A stretch of DNA of 64,000 nt from Agaricus subrufescens (Eukaryota > Basidiomycota > Agaricomycetes > Agaricales > Agaricaceae): the NCBI GenBank assembly GCA_029945375.1, contig CM057058.1:3224001-3288000 (forward strand), in the 5' to 3' direction. A model generated the notes under the pieces. It worked only from the letters and a program-made list of their open reading frames with translations, was not told the DNA's origin and did not search any database. Positions 46,326 through 57,804 of this stretch are shown here, piece after piece. Both the position numbers and the translations under genes were made by a program. How positions within the stretch are numbered: the first letter of the stretch is position 1; each line of letters opens with the position of its first letter.

Positions 46326-48244
46326 GCATCAATGAACTCTGGATACGGTTAGCATAGTTTTCGACACCTAGATGTATCTTGAGTTAGCCGGTGCGATGAA
46401 TATCAGACGTTTAATATATCATCTGCCGTTATGACATTCACTGCGGGGAATGAATCAGGGTCTGTTTCTTCTTCTAGAAATCAGCTCAGAATTGAGATCA
46501 TGGTCAGGAGCATATCCACTCATGTAAGTGAACTTGCTGCAAAGAAATTCCATAGTACGTCAATTGATTTTGGTACCTTGTAACATAACGAGCGGTAAGT
46601 AGGGACGATATCTCAATACTGATCACTAGGATTGGAAACGTGGACCCGGGAGTCATTTCGACTAGACCATTGTTGCGGCGGGCGCGGTCGTCCATTAAGA
46701 TTAATTAGTTATGAATATTCAATGACCATCAATTGATCTATGATGATGAAGGACGGACTCGAAGTCTCGAACAAGCCGCCTTAAAAGATATGACACTAAA
46801 TTTACCCAGAGAAAGGTAAAGCGGCAGTACAAATTATTGCGCGCGCCAATCCGATACACAATAACCCTTCGGCAAGTGCCAATAAGTAACAGTAAAACTG
46901 TGCGCGCAAGAAGGTAATGAATACAATTCCTTCATGAACTTTACTGCTACTTACACCACGGTATTCAATTCATTTATTGGCATAACAATTGTGTAAATAC
47001 CTTGTGTGTGATGAAATACGAGACTCGGGTTCTCTTGATACGTATAAATAAATTCAAGGGCAAGTAATGACGCTATGTGTGTAAACGGAATGTAAACGGA
47101 ATACCACTTTTTAGAGTCATCGCTTATTGTCCGCTGTTATTGGTTCGATAACAGAGAGCTGATAACCTGAACCAGGTACATAGCTCTTTTGCACTTGGCC
47201 TCGGGTGTATCATGTCGGGTTTAAGATTGTAAAATAACCTTTTTAAACAATTACTAGCTTTGCTCGGGGTGAGGTATACACGCTCCAGTTACTTCTCGCC
47301 GGCCATGCCTGTTGGATTTAAGCAAGATGAAAGCCTGGCTTTATTAGTCCATCACCGAAGTGCCGACGCAACAGAGTGGAGATAGTTTCGATCAGGAAGA
47401 GGGAAGACGAAAGTAAGTCTCGTGGTAGATTAAATCTTGCATCACAATTGCGGGAGAACTCTGATGAAAGTTGTTAGTTGATAGTCGGAGTGCTGTATCG
47501 CGCTTCACGGTGGCGCCCACCGTCTCTGTCAATAGACCATGCGCATGACGTTTCCTGATTAGAGAATGAAATTTTGGGATAAGGGGGTGCCAATTGATCG
47601 TTCACCTAGTGGCCAGAACTCAACGCTGCTAGATATTCCCGTTGCCTTGGCCACGAACGTCCCCATCTTTTGTTAAATTTAGTAGAATAAAATACCTGAA
47701 AATCAGACGAGTGAATGGGCCCTGTCTTCAGCTGACTCCGCCAAATGTCGCCAGCGAGCCAATCAACTCATCAACAACAATTCTCGGTTATTTTGGCTGC
47801 TATCCACCTGCGTAGATCCAAAGAATCTAAGATTGCACGAGATTGCGCAATTCCGAATCGCGTATGTACTGCTCCTCCAGGCGCAGCTGGGGCCAGCTTC
47901 GATGAACTTCTCCCGACTGACTGGTTAGAAATTCTGCGCACAGTATCGGTCTTAAAGGGGTATCCTAGGACTGATTCATCATTTATAATGCGGGAAAAGT
48001 CCCTTGATACGAGCGGTCAATATGGATGCCCAAGGCTGGTGAAGGAGATGAACGTAGTGATACATATAAGATAGAATGGTGTCGTTGAATCGTTGATGGG
48101 AACGCAGAGTGATCGGAATCCTCAACCTCAGCAACAGCGTGAGCGAGCGAATTTCGTTCATAATCGATAAACAAAAACATGCCAAAACGTCAGATCATTA
48201 TGGGTATGAAGAAAAAAAATCTTGATCTACATCTACTTGCAGTC
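46326..48244. other. 1.9 kb gene-poor region
   Basis: Between the DUF6533 gene and the end of FAR11. It contains a tandem pair of GTAAACGGAAT (47081-47102) and short dispersed inverted words such as TGAATAC/GTATTCA near 46919 and 46962. ORFs reach at most 109 codons (47745-48074) with no motif. I do not call a gene. Confidence 0.5.
47081..47102 (+). repeat. Tandem 11-bp repeat GTAAACGGAAT x2
   Basis: Two perfect adjacent copies at 47081-47091 and 47092-47102 in non-coding DNA. The GTAAAC core resembles forkhead sites, which may be chance. Confidence 0.5.
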
Positions 48245-51200
48245 TTACACACTACAATAAAGTTCAGCACCATATCTCGAAGTCAAGAATGAGAACGTAC
48301 CCATACGCATACTCAACTTCATCAACACCTGCTCCCTCAGAAAACGGAGTAGATTGTTCACGGGGTGGGGGGCCCAACTCAGCCTCTTCAATATCATCAA
48401 CATCAATCGCGCTTCCGCCATCCAAGTCCAATGGGTCAGCCATGAGCGGCCTTAGATTACCACCAGAGCTGGTCCGCCTATTTCCAGCAGGAGATTTGGG
48501 TAAAGCTGCCATCGTCTTTGGGCTCAAATGCTAGGGCAAGGAGTTTCAGCTCCAGTGCATTATCAGTGTAATATTGGAAAAAAAAACGCACCTCCCAATT
48601 ATTTCGGTTCTCATCTATAAAATCTCTGTCATCTCTACTGGGATCCAGACGCGCATCATCTGCAAGCTCGCCCATAGTCGCAACACTCTCACTATCACTT
48701 ATACCGTCGGCCATGTCAGTTTCGAACGGCAAGCGGCTCCAGGCAGACGAGCCACCAAACAAAGGAAGGTCCCCCGTTTCCGCATCAGAATATCCGAGAT
48801 CTTTCAAATACTCTTCGTATTCCTCTTCAAATGCAATGTCTTCTGTTATGAAGGGCAGGAAATTATTGGGATCCGGAGCCTGTGAACGAGGCGGCGGGAA
48901 AACGTCAACGTCTATGTGGTTCGGTGTGCCCATAGGCCTGATCATGCCCGACAGCTCAGGAGGATGTAAACCTTCCATTTGCTGGGAGATGCTACCCGAT
49001 CTACGGTGTTTGGGGCTATTTTGATTGCCTGATGACGCTGTTCCATATCGCTTTGTGTTGTCTGTAAAGTATTTAAGTAATCTAGTTGGAGACTTTCTGA
49101 CAGACATTTACGCACAAAACTTTACGAGGTGACGGAGAGCTTGTTCTTGAGCCTGAAACTCGACGATAAACCAAAAGGTGAGGAACACCTACAACCAGCT
49201 TACCTGAGCTCCTTGTCCTTCCTCAATCTCGTTGCCGGTCAACCATTCGTCTCGAAGATCGGGTCGGCAATTTAAGTATATAGCAGTAATGACCTTCATA
49301 TTCGCTTCCTCTGAGAGTAAGGATAGTGTTGTAAAATGAAGAACCCAAACATACATTGTCTCCATCGCCGGCCACAATACGGAACTTGGCTCTTAATCAG
49401 CTTCAGTATATTAAGTTGCAACATAGGATGCATCACGCGAAGAACGCGTTTGAGAACCGCCTACAAGTGTAATAAGCATATATCCTTACCAAGTACATGA
49501 AAATCATACTTACCGAACTCTTGTAGTGGACAAGCATCCAGATTCTATGTGGGCGCCCCTTTGATAACTTTTGCATTATCTTTGCATAATTGATAGTTGC
49601 AAAAAAGTTTCTCCAAGAGTAATCGTGAAGCTGCTCAACCTCTTCTTCGTGTTTTTCGCCATTAGGAAGAACGACGGTACGGGTGATAACCTGTCGCATC
49701 GCTCTTTGAGAGTTATCGTCAGATTGATTCGGGTGAGGATTCTTGGAGTAATTCATGCAGAAGTGGAAGAAGCTACGTTACTTTCAGGAGACTGTCATAA
49801 TGTATGAATGACAACACGCACTTATTTTCAGGAGAATCTGCTTTCGATACAACGAGCTGAGAGATTTCTTGGAGGCCGAACATCTTCAGGATCAAGAGTA
49901 AACAATTTGTATCGAGTAAGTTGTGACCAAGATGGTGGAACTTCATCGCATCTGGCGGGCACATTAACTGAACAGTTGTTAAGTAGAGAAGGTTCTACTT
50001 ACGAGATACTTTGAACCATTTTAATACCATGAGAAGTATTGCCGATACAGCTTTAGAAGTAATTTCACGATGTCGTGTTACATCTATCTCCTCAAGTGTG
50101 GGAGGATGAGCGGGAGGCTGTTCAGGAGCAGTAGGATTGATAGCTGAAAATATCGCTTGACTTTTGAATCAATCATTACAGCACCAGATGACATACGTGA
50201 TGAGACTCCTGGAGGGAAAACAGAGGTGCTAGATGGCGGAGGATTTTGAAGACCATTTGTGCTAGCAGATACTGTCGCAAGAAGTAATTTGAGTAGTACC
50301 AGAACCCATCCAGGGAGATATGGGAGTACCGCCCCCTATAAAGATAAGCATCAGAGAACATATGAAGATACTGAGAGCACCAGACATACGTATACTTGTT
50401 CTACGCGCTTTAATCGCATTAGATCCTCTTTCCGTTCACGCCATTTGCGTCTTTCCGACTCGGTTTTAGCGCCTTGTTCTGCCTTTGTTGCTGCTTCTAC
50501 CTCACGACTTAACTGCTCAACGTCCGGCAGTGGCTCCTTCTCTACCTCCTGAACCATGCAAGTCAGCTCAACTTCTTGAGAACTAGGACTAAGAACTTAC
50601 GCTTGATAAGAAGGTTGATGATCTGTATGACTCATCCATCCCAGGCATCCTCTCCAACCCACTCTCGAATGTCATACAATCTTCTCTCGTCCGCCACATC
50701 TGCGTCAAAGCCAAACTGACGTACATATGTTTATTGAACAGTCTCTCAGCCTCATCAATGGCGAACGGGACAAGTCTTGCATTCTTCTTGGTCCTCTTTG
50801 TGAAAGGCAACAGGAATGGTCGATTTTGGTCGGTCTGATATTGCTGTTTCTTAGGCTTGGGTGATGGAGGAGGTGAAGGTGCAGGCGTAGGTGGTTGAGG
50901 ATTCATTCGGAAGGGACCATTGGGGCCCATTTGTGTCTGAAAACCCGAGTGCGATCCAGGAATCATTCCCGTGTGCGAGGGTTCTAAATCCTCATGGTGA
51001 TAGTGGTGTCGTAGTGGTATGGGATTATAGGCTTGTGAAAGGCGTTGGGTGAGGTTTGAAGAATTAGATTTGGCAATAGGAAACTCTGCGAGACTTTGTG
51101 GCGGATGAGTCGGGGCAGTGAAGGTTGGATACTTGACGGATGTCTCATAATGGTATTGCTCAATGTCGATAGCCGATGTCTTGAGTTTACTATCTGTGTT

Positions 51201-52432
51201 TTGATCAGACCGAGTTCTGAGATCAATTCGCGTAACACAACTTACTAGGGTTGGTTACTGGCGGGAGTCCGGCCAGCTCTCTTGACAATTTCTTAACTCG
51301 GGCATAATCGCGGACCCCTCCCCAACATGCTAACAATGTTTTCCAGGTCAAGAGGAGAAGCTTTTGTGTTGTTTATATTGGCGTAGATAGAAGAGTGGGT
51401 CAAACCTACCTTTTTGATGGGGTAACCTTTCGCACTCTTGTCGCGTAGATTGGAAATGATGCCAAATAGATAAACCGGTAGTGGTGGATCTAAGCTCACT
51501 ACATTTCAATAGCGTGTCAGTGATAAAGAGTAATGAGCCCATTCATTTGACCCACTCAATTCCTCGGCGAAATCCTCGTGACCCTTGAATACCTCAACCA
51601 GGTGATATAGCGTGCCATAGTATACAGAAAGCTCTGTGAGTATTTCTTCCAATAGATCGGACTTGTCGGCGTGACTGATGTTGAAGCGCATGGCATCCTG
51701 GTCCGACAAACCGCTGAACCCGATGTTATCGAGGGAAACATTGGAAATACGAAATGTATTCACCAGAGAAAGTCGTGTTTCTTTGTTGCAATCTTGACAG
51801 CTTCCAAAATACAACTGACGCCATCCGCGTCTCTAACCGTCTTGGCGTTTTCAAAAATCCAGTGTAATTGGTCTTCTGGTGAGCCTGTTTCGGCAAAGGT
51901 TCCTTGAAATTGAAAGTCAGAGGGCCAAGCCAGGCAAAATGGCTGACCAATGCACAAACCTTGTAGGACGTAGAATAGACGTCGAGCATTCGTGAACCGT
52001 ATCTCGGTGTCCTTATGTTCCAAACTCTCGAGCAGGAGCTGGACATGAGTTCGGCGGTCCAACGGACTGGCTTTCATCCATTCTGGACGTTGAAGGTTGT
52101 TAGTGACGCTTATTTGTGTCCAGCTGCGGCTAGCCACCTGGCATGTATGAGTCCTCCCAAGCCTTTAAATTCTCAACAGCTTGCGGCATCTCGACATAGG
52201 AATAGAATTCTTCGATTTCAGCCATAACAGTATCCTCGTCGTCGTACTTATAGTCGTACCACGATTGCTGAAGGAGGGGAGAAAATGCTTAATTAGAAGT
52301 AGAATTTTGGTTTGGCCGGCGTTATACCTTCGGTTTCATGCCATTGGCCATAGCAGCCCTCAGTTGTCCCAGCGTGATGGGGTCAATAGGAGCCTGAGGT
52401 CCATTGCCATTCCCATTGGTGGGTGCGTCCAT
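48245..52432 (-). CDS. FAR11: STRIPAK subunit Far11/STRIP, 19 exons
   Basis: STRIP1/Far11 is the scaffold of the STRIPAK phosphatase-kinase complex, which in filamentous fungi controls cell fusion, septation and fruiting. Exons on the minus strand: 52432-52328, 52267-52138, 52082-51960, 51902-51764, 51713-51556, 51498-51410, 51360-51246, 51193-50601, 50548-50390, 50335-50197, 50143-50003, 49951-49822, 49772-49514, 49460-49355, 49304-49204, 49152-49116, 49061-48592, 48530-48301, 48251-48245; total 3231 nt, 1076 aa. N1221-domain blocks are IRFTNARRLFYVLQGTFAET, LHWIFENAKTVRDADGVSCI, DLLEEILTELSVYYGTLYHL, DPPLPVYLFGIISNLRDKSA and LLLTWKTLLACWGGVRDYAR. The DUF3402 part has LFNKHMYVSLALTQMWRTRE, LPYLPGWVLVLLKLLLATVS, FHHLGHNLLDTNCLLLILKM, DYSWRNFFATINYAKIMQKL and NMKVITAIYLNCRPDLRDEW. 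The last exon is 7 nt with the stop. A further 5' exon cannot be excluded. Confidence 0.9.
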
Positions 52433-54352
52433 GTCAATGAACGGGTTGTTATCGTCGAATTTGCTTAGAGGCGAAATACGTTATGAGCAACGGAATGACG
52501 CAGCGCGAAACTCGAGCGCTCACTCCTGACTTGATTAGGTGCAAAGATGTTTATCATCTGGTCCACAGCCAAACAATGGCGCACTTACTCGGTATGGCGA
52601 TAGATGGTCTCCCGACGCTGCCTTTTCTGGTCCTGGGATAAAAACATGCTATCTCCGAACGATGATTACTGGAAGAGTGGAAGGTCCGTTCGGGAAGCAT
52701 GATCGCCACGGATTTATATCATTATTTATGGCGTTTTAGTTCTGATTTATCTACGCAGCCAACGTTGGTAGATTATCTGATTTTCCGCGTAATCTCATCG
52801 ATGGATATAGGAACCCTCAACCCTACTCGGTCATACGGGAATCCAACCGTGTCAGTGTATGGCTAGATCATGGATCCGTGGAACAGTTCCCCAGCTGCTC
52901 TACTTCTTCACGGACAGATACGAGATCATACTACTCGCAAAGATCCCTGCTTGTCGTTTATTAAACAGAAATGGCAACACAGTGTGACGGGACCTAGCCT
53001 GTCGAAGATGACTCCCATCGTTCAGTGTAGCTTCTGCGGCCGTATGCAGAGAAAAATAGCTGACCCCTTTCTGACTCACTGACCCGGCCGAATACGCGCA
53101 GCTTACTGGGTCAAACCGTGTATGGTAACACGGAACTTGAAAGTCCCACAGTAGTACCCGCTTTTAAACCGATTGCGGTTGGTGCATACCTCAAGTCGAT
53201 TTTAGGGTTCTAGGTACGAGGATTCTGTTCTGTCCTGAGGGCTCCAAAACGACGCCATGGAACATGCCGTCAAAATCTGCGTGATAAGTTACGTAGTACT
53301 CGGAACTGTTGACTCCACTGCTCGGCGTCGGTGAAGCCAACTTTAGTGTTCATGAAACAGTCAGCAAAAGATCGCCGTGCCGCTGTTATCCACATCGGGC
53401 ATATGGGGTGCAGCGACTGGCGAACAGTATAGCGAAATTATATGCGGAAGCGAGCTTCGAATTTTTTCTCGACTAGAGCGTTACCCTTCTCTGCTCTTGG
53501 TGTGCTTTGGCGTGTTGAGAAGAGTTTGCACCCGTTGCAGGATATTGATAGACGGTGGTACGATTACGGACAAGTAAACAAGGAGTACGGCCACATGCAG
53601 CTAAGCGACTGGTTACGTATGCAGACCGCGGCACACGATCCGACTGGGCAGGCGTGCAACGTGCCGTGCTGCGCTGGGAAGGGAGTGGGCCCATATATGG
53701 GAAGGCCGGCGAGGGGAGGAGCTGCGCTTCTGGGCGACTGAGGGGCGACGGAGGGGCGCTGTTTGGGTGGGTCAGCTGGTGGGCCGAGAACATGTGGGCT
53801 TATCGATTGGATCTCAGAACACGGACTCAGAGTCAGGCAGGGGCGGGCAGGTGTCTCGATCGTGGCGCCTGGGAGTCATCAGTCCGTTAGGTAAGCACTA
53901 TATAAGCCGCTCCTCTCTGGTTGCCCACCAACCACAAGCAAGGCGGATCGACCCTCTTCCGTCGATTCTCAAGCCAGGTTCCCGCCGCTGCCCCCTCCCG
54001 ACAACCTAGGCCAGGACCGAAGAGGGCCGTCCCCTGGTCTCCTTAGACTCACTCCGCAGCTGGGCTTTTTGGCTGGCCTTAAGACGCTGCCACCGGTGAA
54101 AATCGCCTCTTTTTTCTTCTTCTCTCGGGTTACGAAAAGGCACGCCTTCGCTGTGCGTCCGCCAACAAACCTATCTCCTCTTCAGTAGCCCCCCCTCGCC
54201 TCGCTAGTTTACGACGCCCCTCACGACCCCTTCCTCTCTCTCTATACTCCCCACCGCTCCTTTCACACGCAGGAGCATTCTGTAGGTCTGGGCGCGCTCG
54301 TCTTCTCACATCAGTGTGGAAGACCTCGAACTCGGACTTGCCCCCTTTTCAG
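52433..54352. other. 1.9 kb divergent intergenic region (FAR11 / cyclin gene)
   Basis: It holds the upstream regions of two divergent genes. The middle (about 53,600-53,850) is GC-rich and carries long but motif-free ORFs. A TATATAAG lies at 53,892-53,899 and a CT-rich tract at about 54,180-54,290, both placed as expected for the plus-strand cyclin gene. If FAR11 has an extra 5' exon it would lie near 52,500-52,570. No repeat or RNA gene is seen. Confidence 0.5.
53892..53899 (+). promoter_or_regulatory. Putative TATA box of the cyclin-box gene
   Basis: TATATAAG occurs 450 bp upstream of the start codon and is followed by a long CT-rich leader. Placement fits a TATA box with a long 5' UTR; the transcription start is not visible. 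Confidence 0.35.
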
Positions 54353-56727
54353 ATGCCAGTTCCTGTTCCGCGCTTCTCTAAACCGCCCTCCCACCCTGTT
54401 GTCAAGCACAAACAGTCTCAAACTCAGGTCGCCGATCTTCACTCACTTTCCAGTACCCTCCCTCCCTGCCCCACAGGCCCTCCCGCTGCCTTTAGCACTC
54501 GTGAGGAGTGGATAAAGTCTCTTCCAGCCTGGCGTAGAGACAAGCCACGTCGCATCTGGGAGGACGATCCAAGTCTTGTCGATTCAAACGAACTGAGTTT
54601 TCCTCGGGGGTTGACTGCCGCGGGTAACGCGCCGGTTATTAAAGGAACTCACGCTCAAGCGTGTCTTCCGCCCTTGCGCTCTGCGTACAACCAGTTTGCA
54701 CCCACTCGCTGCTCTTCGGACTACAACGACGACGACGATATGGGTTCGGACTGTTCCCTGGATCATTGTCACCTTGATAATCAGAGTCAATGGACTGCTA
54801 GTTCTCCTCTGCAAGAAATGGAAGACATCGACACAGTCTGTGCCAACCCACATCATAGTGGTTTCACATCAGATGTCTCTGTTTTCGATCAGCCATTGCA
54901 TGGAGGAGGTACCACCTTACCTATCTATGAAGACCGATCTCCAGGGGATCCTCTTTCGAGCCCTCTGGGTCCTATTACTCCGTTCGGGATTTTCGTAGAC
55001 CGTGCCGTTGCCGACGATGCGCCCACATATCCCTCCTGCGGGAAATACTACTCAGGAGAGATGCTTATACAGTCTTCCGCCCTCCCGCAGTCCAAAGATG
55101 GGGGCAATGGAACTTTTGCCCCTTTCGCCCTCAGTGTGGAGGTTGAAGTTCCAAAGGAGCCTCTACCTGCAGCTGAAACCGTTGCTTCCTCTATCAACGT
55201 TCAGTATAAAAAGTTAGCTGAGCCACTGGCCAATTGGATCGCCGATTATGTTTGGAAGGTCTGTACTACTGGCCTCAGTTTACCCCCACCTTTCGTTGCC
55301 CACCCGTAAGTGCATTCAAAATTCGCCCCCCAGAAGTGTCAGCTAATTTTTTCCACGCCATAGGTGTTCCCCTGTGCAATATGCTACGTCATCACCTTCA
55401 TATCTCGCTGTATCGGTCCATTCTCTATTACTCTCCACATTATTGCAGCCTTCAGCGGTATTTCTGGCTATATGGTACATCATCCGGCTCCCAGTTCAAT
55501 TCGGGCCCGTTTCGCTGGGTCCCGAATACAGCAGGGAGGCTGCTTTTCGTACAGCTTTACTCGGAGATCCGTCATGGGGTTCCGAGAGATCCGGTATGGA
55601 GACTAGCGCCCCTTTTCGCCTTGTTGTTCTTGGATGTATGCTGGCGAACAAATGGTTGGACGATCATACGTTCTCGAACAAGACATGGTAAGCATCACCA
55701 TTTGTGACTGTGATTACCGGTATTTAGTTACCTTTACAGGCACTCTATTTCCAATGTCCCTGTCCACATTATTAACAAATTGGAAGCCTTGGCGTTGGAA
55801 GTCTTTGCCTACGATTTATCTGTTCCCAGTAACATGTGGTCTCAGTGGCTTGCTCATCTCCTTTCCTATCACAAATCACTCTCTTCCCCTGGTCATCCGC
55901 AACCTATCTCACGCCCAGGTTCTAACCCCCATGCGATCATTCGCAAAGCCATTGAGGAAGTTGCGAGCGCTTCAGGCAATGTTAACCTCACCGCCAACCT
56001 TCCGCAACCAGTTTTCATCGGCCTAGATGAACGGCGCCGGGAAAAAGTTGAGAAGGACTTGGAAACTAGCGAAATTCTTGAAATTGACCTCGACGAAGAT
56101 GGTCCTCTCCGCGAAGAGTATATTCCAAGGCGCAGGTCCACCCGTAATTCAATAAAGAGTGAGGGGCCTGTTCCGTCCCGCGGCGCCGAAGATTCTTGGG
56201 ACCGTACTGACACGGGATCGTCCAAACGGTTACCTCCCCCTGCCAAATGGAGTCCTGCTGGTGATGAACCCATTTTACGAGACCGTGACCGTTTGAGCGG
56301 ACATTACGTTGCTGTCCAAGCTCCTCATGTCATGCCATATCCACTGGCTTATCACCAGTCGCACAACATGCCTTATAATCCCGGTTGGAGTCTTGCCGTG
56401 TACATGCCTGCCAAGGTACCACAAGCTTATGTTCAAGACTTTGCGCACATTCATGCGATGCCACAGAATTTGTATAGCATCCCCTATGTGCCATTACCTC
56501 CTCACTCTCGTTCCCAATCTCTTTCTAATAACCAGCATCAAATGCGCAACCATACTCGTTCGTATTCGCAAACAATCTTCGAATACCACTGCAGTGATTT
56601 GCGAGTGGCCGCTAATGATCACACACCTCTCGAAACGGGTCCTCATTGGTCCCACAATCATGCATATCCTGCTATACCCCCGTTCGGACCCATCCCCGCC
56701 TTACAGACCGCTTGGTTACGCACCTAG
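54353..56727 (+). CDS. Cyclin-box protein (PHO80/Pcl-like) with long disordered ends
   Basis: Exons: 54353-55305, 55364-55687, 55740-56727; total 2265 nt, 754 aa, in phase. Residues 1-~300 are low in complexity, with a FSTREEWIKSLPAWRRDKPR block near residue 45. A cyclin N-terminal box spans about 325-480: VSVHSLLLSTLLQPSAVFLA, IWYIIRLPVQFGP, FRLVVLGCMLANKWLDDHTF, NKTWHSISNVPVHIINKLEA, LALEVFAYDLSVPSNMWSQW. The helix order and the LANKWLDDHTFSNKTW block match Pcl/PHO80-type cyclins, partners of a Cdk5/Pho85-class kinase. Partner and process are inference. The C-terminal ~270 residues are again disordered. The start is the first ATG in the open frame, preceded by a CT-rich leader. Confidence 0.85.
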
Positions 56728-57804
56728 GTCCATTGGCCTCATGAGAAAATGTGGTGCAGATCGCAAGACCCAATAGATTTCGATTCATTTCTGTCTCTTT
56801 CCTCTGTCACTACCCTACATCCGACCACACTCGATGGAATCGTGGTCTATTTTTCACTTTCCTCTCTTGCCTCATGGCGTGTACTATTCTCCCACTAGCC
56901 CTGTGAATATCGGTCTCATCGTTTGCTGTTCGTCTTCACGTGTTTTTATAGCATCTTCCCTCTTCCCTCTTCCCTCTTCTGCGACGTCTGGCATGGGAAC
57001 CACGCGCACAGACCATTACTTTTTGAAGGATGCATCATCAACATCGTTCTCCCTTCGCACTTTGCGTGAGAGTGACGCTGACCCCGAGATTTTTCTCATG
57101 TTGGGTTCCAGATCCTCTCTACTTCTTTTCTCAAAATTGTTGAGATGTGTTCTTGGACTGTTCTCACATTGGTCTTGGCTCACCAGGCCCAGTATTTATG
57201 ATCCCGTCAACTAATTGTTGTGTTTCTTTTTAACAGCCATGATTCTTGGCCTTGCACTCATCATCGGTCTCTTTCCAACAACTACCAAGGATATTTTTTG
57301 CTGTTCATCGCCTGCGAATCAGGCACATCTTATTACCCTACCTTTGACGTAACCTATACAAATGCCCAAAAAAAAACGTACTTCCTCACGCCTCTACTAC
57401 TTCGCTTCATCTCTTCGCTATTTGACCATTATTCTGGTCATATATCCCATAGCCGCGACTTCGTACTTCATTTATGATCTAACCTTTCATATTTGATACG
57501 GCTTTTCTCTCTGTCTTAGCTTGTGTTTTACATTTACCTCTCGATCCACTTTGTTCCCATCTCTTCCGTAGGTAAGTAGATATGCGTAGCTCAGTTGGTA
57601 TTCGATACTTGACTGGATTGGGTTGCAATACATACTCCTCCTGTCTCCGTCCTCTTCGATATTTCATGCGTTTCTTTTTCTTGAGAAGCTTTAATTCGAA
57701 TGATATTCTTGAAAAAGTTTTACACAAGTACAGTATTACAAACAGCGGGTCGGTTGATCTCTAATGACAATTTGAAAGACATGAAAAGTGATATGGCTAT
57801 ATAC
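56728..57804. other. 1.1 kb convergent intergenic region
   Basis: Between the stops of the cyclin-box gene (+) and UBA1 (-). The sequence is T-rich on the plus strand, typical of 3' UTRs. ORFs here are shadows of the T-runs. It contains a tRNA-like fragment at 57586-57633 (separate entry). Confidence 0.55.
57586..57633 (+). other. tRNA-like fragment (intact A box, decayed B box)
   Basis: GCGTAGCTCAGTTGGTA matches the 5' D-arm of many tRNAs and includes a perfect RNA polymerase III A box (TAGCTCAGTTGG). About 34 bases later GGTTGCAATAC resembles a B box (GGTTCRANNCC) with about three mismatches. No D-stem partner (GAGC), anticodon stem or acceptor stem forms. It is therefore not a working tRNA gene, more likely a relic or a fragment of a tRNA-derived SINE. 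Confidence 0.4.

Noticed and set aside
46850..47000. Possible MITE: GCGCGC words and TGAATAC/GTATTCA inverted words
   Set aside because: Arms are only 7-8 bp, there is no target-site duplication and no second copy in the window.
53473..53890. Overlapping ORFs of 99-111 codons on both strands in the GC-rich part of the FAR11-cyclin intergenic region
   Set aside because: High GC removes stop codons by chance; there is no domain and no start or splice support.
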